Shown here piece after piece: positions 22,916 through 28,450 of a DNA stretch of 28,450 bases. A program made the translations under genes and the position numbers. Position 1 is the stretch's first letter; each line of letters starts with the position of its first letter. The notes under the pieces are model-generated. The model ran no database searches. It was given only the letters and a program-made list of their open reading frames with translations, and was not told the origin of the DNA. This DNA is from Kingella pumchi (GTDB lineage: Bacteria; Pseudomonadota; Gammaproteobacteria; Burkholderiales; Neisseriaceae), in the NCBI RefSeq assembly GCF_022288825.1, contig NZ_JAKOOW010000028.1, forward strand, positions 408-28,857, read 5' to 3'.

Positions 22916-22949
22916 ACCGTTTCACCACACCAAACACAGCACAAACACC

Positions 22950-24305
22950 ATGAAATCTCCCGAACTCCTGCTGCCCGCCGGCGGCCCCGAGCGTATGCGC
23001 ACCGCCTTCGACTACGGCGCCGACGCCGTTTACGCCGGCAGCCCGCGCTACTCCCTGCGCGCGCGCAACAACGAATTTGCCAAGCTCGACGTGCTTTCAG
23101 ACGGCATCGCCGAAGCCCACCGGCGCGGCAAAAAATTCTTTCTCACCTGCAACACCCTGCCGCACAACTCCAAGCTCAAAACCTTTGTCGCCGACATGGA
23201 ACCCTTGGTTGCCATGAAGCCCGACGCCCTGATTATGGCCGACCCCGGCCTGATTATGGTAACGCGCGAGCGCTGGCCGGAGATGCCGATTCATCTTTCC
23301 GTGCAGGCCAACACCACCAACTACTGGGGCGTGAAATTCTGGCAGAACATCGGCGTCGAACGCATTATTCTGTCGCGCGAATTGTCGATGGAAGAAATCG
23401 CCGAAATCCGCCAGGAATGCCCGGACATCGAACTGGAAGTCTTCGTGCACGGCGCCCTGTGCATCGCCTATTCCGGCCGCTGTCTGCTCTCGGGCTACTT
23501 CAACCACCGCGACCCCAACCAAGGCACCTGCACCAACTCCTGCCGCTGGGACTACAAAGTCCACGACGCGCAAATCGACGACATGGGCGACGCCAAACTG
23601 CTCGAAGGCTTCGACTTCAACAAAGCGCAGGAAGAAGCCAACCAGGCCTTTGAAGGCATCAACGGCCAAAAACGCCACCCCAAAGCCGACAAAATCTTCC
23701 TGCTCGAAGAGTCCAACCGCCCGGGCGAATACATGCCGATTATGGAAGACGAACACGGCACCTATATTATGAATTCCAAAGACCTGCGCGCCGTCGAGCA
23801 GGTGGCCGAACTGGCAAAAATCGGCGTGGACAGCCTGAAAGTGGAAGGCCGCACCAAATCGGTTTACTACGTCGCCCGCGTCGCCCAAGCCTACCGCAAA
23901 GCCATCGACGACGCCGTCGCCGGCCGCCCCTTCGATTACAGCCTGCTCGCCGAACTCGAAGGTCTGGCCAACCGCGGCTACACCACCGGCTTTCTCGAAC
24001 GCCACCAAACGCAGGAATACCAAAACTATCTCGAAGGCCATTCGCTCTCCAAGCAAAGCCAGTATGTCGGCCAGGTCAGCGCCATCGACGCCGACGGCTG
24101 GGCCACGGTGGACGTGAAAAACCGCTTTGCCGTCGGCGACACGCTGGAAATCATCCACCCCGCCGGCAACCAAACCGTAGTTTTGCAGGCGATGAAACGC
24201 GGCGGCGAAGCGGCCGAAGTCGCCCCCGGCAACGGCATCCAGGTGCAGATTCCCGATATGCAGGGCAAGGAAAAAGCTCTGGTGGCGCGGATTTTGAATC
24301 CGTAA
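22950..24305 (+). CDS. trhP: Prephenate-dependent tRNA uridine(34) hydroxylase TrhP (YegQ, U32 peptidase family)
   Basis: TrhP makes 5-hydroxyuridine at the wobble position of certain tRNAs, using prephenate; the family is annotated as U32 peptidase. The 451-residue product starts MKSPELLLPAGGPERMRTAFDYGADAVYAG, the typical U32 opening. The U32 signature is ELEVFVHGALCIAYSGRCLLS (about 161-181), and C171, C178, C194 and C198 are candidate Fe-S ligands. A carboxyl beta-barrel domain lies at about 375-451. The ATG at 22950 has no Shine-Dalgarno; its leader ends CACAAACACC, identical to that of typA. It is followed by a DUS terminator. Confidence 0.92.
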   Translation: MKSPELLLPAGGPERMRTAFDYGADAVYAGSPRYSLRARNNEFAKLDVLSDGIAEAHRRGKKFFLTCNTLPHNSKLKTFVADMEPLVAMKPDALIMADPGLIMVTRERWPEMPIHLSVQANTTNYWGVKFWQNIGVERIILSRELSMEEIAEIRQECPDIELEVFVHGALCIAYSGRCLLSGYFNHRDPNQGTCTNSCRWDYKVHDAQIDDMGDAKLLEGFDFNKAQEEANQAFEGINGQKRHPKADKIFLLEESNRPGEYMPIMEDEHGTYIMNSKDLRAVEQVAELAKIGVDSLKVEGRTKSVYYVARVAQAYRKAIDDAVAGRPFDYSLLAELEGLANRGYTTGFLERHQTQEYQNYLEGHSLSKQSQYVGQVSAIDADGWATVDVKNRFAVGDTLEIIHPAGNQTVVLQAMKRGGEAAEVAPGNGIQVQIPDMQGKEKALVARILNP

Positions 24306-24310
24306 AACGC

Positions 24311-24347
24311 TTTTCAGGCTGCCTTGAACCACCAGGCAGCCTGAAAA
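24311..24347 (+). terminator. Uptake-sequence terminator after trhP
   Basis: TTTTCAGGCTGCC (24311-24323) and GGCAGCCTGAAAA (24335-24347) are 13-base arms with an 11-base loop. The pair starts 5 bases after the trhP stop and is followed by CTTTG only. Confidence 0.65.
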
Positions 24348-24379
24348 CTTTGTCTTGCCAAATGACAGCAGGAGTTCCG

Positions 24380-24583
24380 ATGAAACCGACCGATACCGAA
24401 CGCGCCGCCCGCGCCGTACGCAGCCTGAAAAAGCAAACCACCGATGCCGAGCGTCTGCATCTCTGGCAGCAAACCGCCGCCGCGCAAGGTTTGTCGGGCG
24501 AGTTTGCCCTTGCCGCCCGCATCGGCGCCGAGCCTTACAGCGAAGAGCAGGCGCGGATGGTGGCCGAGCTGTTCGGCCGCTGA
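24380..24583 (+). CDS. Small conserved-looking protein of unknown function
   Basis: A 67-residue soluble, helical, charged protein beginning MKPTDTERAARAVRSLKKQT. It has no recognisable motif or membrane segment. The start at 24380 is supported by AGGAG at 24370-24374, six bases before the ATG, one of the best ribosome sites in the window. This argues that it is a real gene despite its size. An uptake-sequence core is translated as RSLKK. It lies between the trhP terminator and the typA promoter. Confidence 0.65.
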   Translation: MKPTDTERAARAVRSLKKQTTDAERLHLWQQTAAAQGLSGEFALAARIGAEPYSEEQARMVAELFGR

Positions 24584-24629
24584 ACCGCCCCTTTATCCAA
24601 TGTAAAGCGCGGAAGCCACAGTTAAAATA

Positions 24630-24638
24630 TGTTAGAAT
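24630..24638 (+). promoter_or_regulatory. Candidate typA promoter (extended -10)
   Basis: TGTTAGAAT: TAGAAT at 24633-24638 with the extended -10 dinucleotide TG at 24630-24631, followed by CCGCGCCTTTTG. The leader would be about 30 bases and has no Shine-Dalgarno. Confidence 0.55.
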
Positions 24639-24673
24639 CCGCGCCTTTTGCCATTTACCGATACACAAACACC

Positions 24674-26485
<1,812 letters not shown>

Positions 26486-26497
26486 TTACGTCGACAA

Positions 26498-26537
26498 GAG
26501 GCCGTCTGAAAGCATCAACCGGCATTCAGACGGCCTC
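26498..26537 (+). terminator. Neisseria-dialect uptake-sequence hairpin after typA
   Basis: GAGGCCGTCTGAA (26498-26510) and TTCAGACGGCCTC (26525-26537) pair across 14 bases. Both arms carry the AG-DUS dialect AGGCCGTCTGAA, not the AGGCAGCCTGAA used elsewhere in the window. It starts 13 bases after the typA stop. Confidence 0.7.
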
Positions 26538-26553
26538 ACAAACGGCAAACAAC

Positions 26554-26598
26554 AAAAGGCCGTCTGAAACCTTTAAAAGGTTTCAGACGGCCTTTTTT
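26554..26598 (+). terminator. Second Neisseria-dialect uptake-sequence terminator
   Basis: Two perfect 21-base arms (26554-26574 and 26576-26596) around a single A, each containing AGGCCGTCTGAA, run into TTTTTT (26593-26598). This is the strongest hairpin in the window and is a convincing intrinsic terminator, possibly bidirectional. Confidence 0.85.
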
Positions 26599-26623
26599 AT
26601 GGTGCAACAGGATATCCGGCGTA

Positions 26624-26652
26624 TTGGCAATCTGTTTGCGAAACAGGTCTGC
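26624..26652. repeat. Decayed fragment related to the miniature element end
   Basis: TTGGCAATCTGTTTGCGAAA and the bases after it align, with one indel and a few changes, to the left end of the 160-base element (26788-26817, TTGACAATTGGTTTGCGAAG). The fragment is about 29 bases long and suggests an older insertion of the same family just outside the Correia-like repeat. Confidence 0.55.
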
Positions 26653-26663
26653 ACCGAAAAAAT

Positions 26664-26982
26664 ATAGTGAGTCAAAATGAAAAAGATACAAGGCAGCAAG
26701 CCGCAGACAGTACAAGTAGTAATACAGGGCTGGTTTTCTTAGCATTTCCAATGCCGTAGAAAACCGCCCTCTTCGAGCTAGGGGCTGTTGACAATTGGTT
26801 TGCGAAGCAGATTTTGCGTCAGAAAGCGGCAGATGCAAGGCGAAAACGCGAGCCAATGCCGCCCATTGCGGGTGTTTTCAACGCGGCAGATGCCGTTTTA
26901 TGGCGTAAAAACCGCCGCAATACCAAATGTCAACAGCCCCTAAGGCACAGCAACGCCGTAGATTTTTGTGTGGGCTCACTAT
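26664..26982. repeat. Correia-like repeat element, interrupted
   Basis: Termini ATAGTGAG (26664-26671) and CTCACTAT (26975-26982) are inverted. Internal sequences AGCCGCAGACAGTACAAGTA and GAGCTA...AGGCACAGCAACGCCGTA are recognisably those of the long form of Neisseria Correia repeats (CREE), although the ends differ from the usual TATAGTGGATTAA. Without the inner insertion the element would be about 157 bases, within the CREE size range. Correia elements are non-autonomous and can carry promoters or RNase III sites; no such role is demonstrated here. Confidence 0.7.
26781..26940. mobile_element. 160-base miniature inverted-repeat element inserted in the Correia-like repeat
   Basis: The ends GGGGCTGTTGACA (26781-26793) and TGTCAACAGCCCC (26928-26940) are perfect inverted repeats, extending to 19 bases with one mismatch. 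A TA dinucleotide flanks both sides (26779-26780 and 26941-26942), consistent with a target duplication. Removing the element and one TA restores GAGC-TA-AGGC, the expected Correia sequence. No coding sequence fits inside, so it must be mobilised in trans. The transposase family is not known; TA targeting occurs in IS5/IS427 and IS630-type elements. Confidence 0.8.
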
Positions 26983-27051
26983 GAAAACCCCAGCCGCGCT
27001 TTCAGGCCGCCTTTCGCCGCGCTTCCCGTTTCCGACGCAAACAAAACCCGC

Positions 27052-27057
27052 TATCAT
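27052..27057 (+). promoter_or_regulatory. Weak candidate promoter (-10) for the ABC transporter
   Basis: TATCAT at 27052-27057 is followed by CTCCCGCACC, 33 bases before the start codon. The -35 position reads TTTCCG at a 17-base spacing. A DUS-like TTCAGGCCGCCT (one mismatch) lies upstream near 27001. Confidence 0.35.
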
Positions 27058-27090
27058 CTCCCGCACCGTGCAACCCGTCGGGAGAATCCC

Positions 27091-28450
27091 ATGTCCCAGC
27101 CCAAAGCCCCTTCCCCCTGGCGCATCATCGACCCGGTGCGCCCGCAAATCCGCCGCGCGATGGCCATCGCCACCGCTGCCGCCGTCCTTTCCACCGCCGC
27201 CCTGCTCGTCATGGCGCAGATTCTCAAAGACCTGCTCACCGGTCGCGCCGACTGGTGGCTCGCCGCGCTGCTTCTCGTCCTCACCCTTGCCGCCTTTGCC
27301 GTGCGCGCCTACGCCTTCCGCGTCTCGCATCTTGCCGCTTTTCATCTCGAAACCCTGCTTCGCAGCCAGCTTGCTGAACGCCTCGCGCAAGTCTCGCTCG
27401 GTTTCTTGCACGACCGGGGCGCGGCGGCGCTGACCAAGGTGATGCAGGACGATGTGCGCGGTCTGCACGTTTTTGTTGCCGACAGCACGCCGCTTTACGC
27501 CCGCGCCTACGCCGCGCCGCTGATAGCCTTTGTCGTGCTGCTCGTGGTCGATTGGCGCCTCGCCCTGGTTGCCGCTGCCGTGCTGACCGTCGGCATGGTG
27601 ATATTTGGTCTGGTGATGCGCGGCGCGAGTGAGTCCACCGCCGCCTACAACGCCGCGCGCGAGCAGGTGAACGTTGCTGTGGTCGAATTCGTGCAGGCGA
27701 TGCCGGTGGTGCGCACCTTCGACGGCGGCGAAACCAGCTTCGGTCGCTACCAGCGCGCGCTGGATAACTACCTCGCCATGCTCATCGGCTGGTACCGCTC
27801 GGTCGGTGGCTCGGCGCGCAGCGGCATGCTGATACTGAACCCGATGCCGACCCTGGTCGTGCTGCTCTGGGCGGGTTTCTACTGGTGGCAGGCGGACGCG
27901 CTGCCCTTCGCCACCTGGCTCGCCGTGCTGCTCATCGGCACCGGCATGGCGGAAGCGCTTTTGCCCTATATCTCGCTCTACCACCTGATTGAGCAGGGCA
28001 AAATCAGCGCCGAACGCATCATCGAAGTGCTGGACGCGCCGGTGTTGCCGGTACTTGCGCCGCCGCAAACGCCAAAAGACGCCAGCGTCAGCTTCCATCA
28101 AGTCAATTTCCGCTACTCCGGCCGCGCCGAAAACGCGCTGACCGACATCAGCTTCACCGCGCCAGCAGGCAGCCTGACCGCGCTGGTTGGCAGTTCAGGC
28201 GCAGGGAAAACCACCGTCGCCCGCCTCATTCCGCGCTTTTGGGACGCCGACAGCGGCGAAATCCGCATTGGCGGTGCCGACATCCGTCACCTCACCCCGG
28301 AAGCGCTGATGGCGCAAGTCGCCTTCGTCTTCCAGGACAACTTCCTCTTCAGCGGCACCATTGCCGACAACATCCGCCTCGGCACGCCCGACGCCAGCGA
28401 CGCCGAAGTAGAAGCCGCCGCGCGTGCCGCACAATGCCACGACTTCATCA
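27091..28450 (+). CDS. ABC transporter, fused permease and ATPase (partial, runs off the window)
   Basis: An exporter-fold half-transporter whose first 453 residues are in the window. It has an amino-terminal membrane domain with about six segments (for example AMAIATAAAVLSTAALLVMAQIL, WWLAALLLVLTLAAFAV, APLIAFVVLLVVDWRLALVAAAVLTVGMVIFGLV, PTLVVLLWAGFYWW) and then a nucleotide-binding domain: FRYSGRAENALTDISFTAPAG, Walker A GSSGAGKT (367-374) and the Q-loop region AFVFQDNFLF. The signature and Walker B motifs lie beyond the edge. Its sequence resembles the YbtP/YbtQ or IrtA/IrtB type of iron-siderophore transporter, an inference from overall look. ATG at 27091 follows GGGAG (27080-27084). No intact uptake sequence was seen in it, and Leu codon CTC is frequent, hinting at a different history. 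Confidence 0.88.
   Translation, partial: MSQPKAPSPWRIIDPVRPQIRRAMAIATAAAVLSTAALLVMAQILKDLLTGRADWWLAALLLVLTLAAFAVRAYAFRVSHLAAFHLETLLRSQLAERLAQVSLGFLHDRGAAALTKVMQDDVRGLHVFVADSTPLYARAYAAPLIAFVVLLVVDWRLALVAAAVLTVGMVIFGLVMRGASESTAAYNAAREQVNVAVVEFVQAMPVVRTFDGGETSFGRYQRALDNYLAMLIGWYRSVGGSARSGMLILNPMPTLVVLLWAGFYWWQADALPFATWLAVLLIGTGMAEALLPYISLYHLIEQGKISAERIIEVLDAPVLPVLAPPQTPKDASVSFHQVNFRYSGRAENALTDISFTAPAGSLTALVGSSGAGKTTVARLIPRFWDADSGEIRIGGADIRHLTPEALMAQVAFVFQDNFLFSGTIADNIRLGTPDASDAEVEAAARAAQCHDFI

Noticed and set aside
21889..22949. Replication origin or parS site near parB
   Set aside because: No TGTTTCACGTGAAACA-like site, DnaA-box cluster or dnaA/gidA neighbours are visible in this region.
23097..24668. 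523-codon minus-strand open frame opposite trhP
   Set aside because: Antisense shadow running across trhP, a terminator and the typA promoter; repetitive hydrophobic/Gly composition, not protein-like.
26536..26856. 106-codon minus-strand open frame over the typA 3' region
   Set aside because: It is translated entirely from the DUS terminator, Correia-like repeat and miniature element end. Such frames are commonly mis-annotated as hypothetical proteins.
26878..28101. 407-codon minus-strand open frame opposite the ABC transporter
   Set aside because: It starts in the transporter's antisense strand and ends in repeat DNA; the plus strand carries Walker A and membrane segments.
28156..28166. 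Apparent uptake sequence in the ABC transporter (AGGCAGCCTGA)
   Set aside because: It lacks the final AA (reads TGACC) and encodes the conserved A-G-S-L-T of the ATPase domain, so it is probably chance.

Overview
The window is chromosomal DNA from a GC-rich member of the Neisseriaceae. The main evidence is a DNA uptake sequence (DUS) of the Kingella type, AGGCAGCCTGAA with an AAGCAGCCTGAA variant. Its core (GCAGCCTGAA or the reverse complement) occurs roughly 55-60 times by eye, often as inverted pairs after genes. The gene content (cytochrome c4 - ccsB - ccsA, engB beside tyrS, accB-accC, DyP peroxidase, orphan RnfB-like ferredoxin, parB, trhP, typA) also fits this family. A Neisseria-type DUS (AGGCCGTCTGAA) appears only behind typA, next to a Correia-like repeat. 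I cannot name the species; a high-GC oral Neisseria- or Kingella-like organism is most plausible.

Layout. 1-297: the end of an IS5-type insertion sequence with a nonsense codon in its transposase, then a 40-base direct repeat. 298-2364 (-): tyrS and engB. 2503-7836 (+): cytochrome c4, ccsB, a YczE-like membrane protein and ccsA, i.e. a System II cytochrome c maturation locus. 7942-8749 (+): a decayed gene for an exported protein, with start ATG changed to ATA and one frameshift. 8818-12990 (-): a tight five-gene operon for a FimV-like TPR membrane protein, a receiver-like protein, a Ras-like small GTPase, a winged-helix/roadblock-like protein and a Roadblock/LC7 protein. 13477-15163 (+): hflX and a two-TM protein. 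15229-17048 (-): recX, gph, scpB. 17181-17256 (+): a tRNA with anticodon CAT. 17443-19381 (-): accC and accB. 19775-26485 (+): DyP peroxidase, RnfB-like protein, parB, trhP, a 67-residue protein and typA. 26486-27090: uptake-sequence terminators, then a Correia-like repeat split by a 160-base TA-flanked miniature element. 27091-end (+): an ABC transporter cut by the window edge.

Most of the window is housekeeping: translation and tRNA modification (TyrRS, TrhP, tRNA), ribosome-associated GTPases (EngB, HflX, TypA), chromosome segregation (ScpB, ParB), fatty acid synthesis (AccB/AccC) and haem/cytochrome biology (c4, CcsA/B, DyP).

The strongest candidate for an undescribed system is the GTPase/roadblock operon. 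It resembles a Streptomyces conservon (roadblock + winged-helix partner + Ras-like GTPase) or a Myxococcus MglA/MglB pair. Here, however, the sensor kinase is replaced by a FimV-like membrane scaffold and a receiver-like protein, which suggests a membrane- or pole-localised GTPase switch. Other noteworthy points are uptake sequences that supply stop codons and in-frame peptides, a recurring promoter motif (TATAAT followed by CCGCGCC), and the nested repeat.
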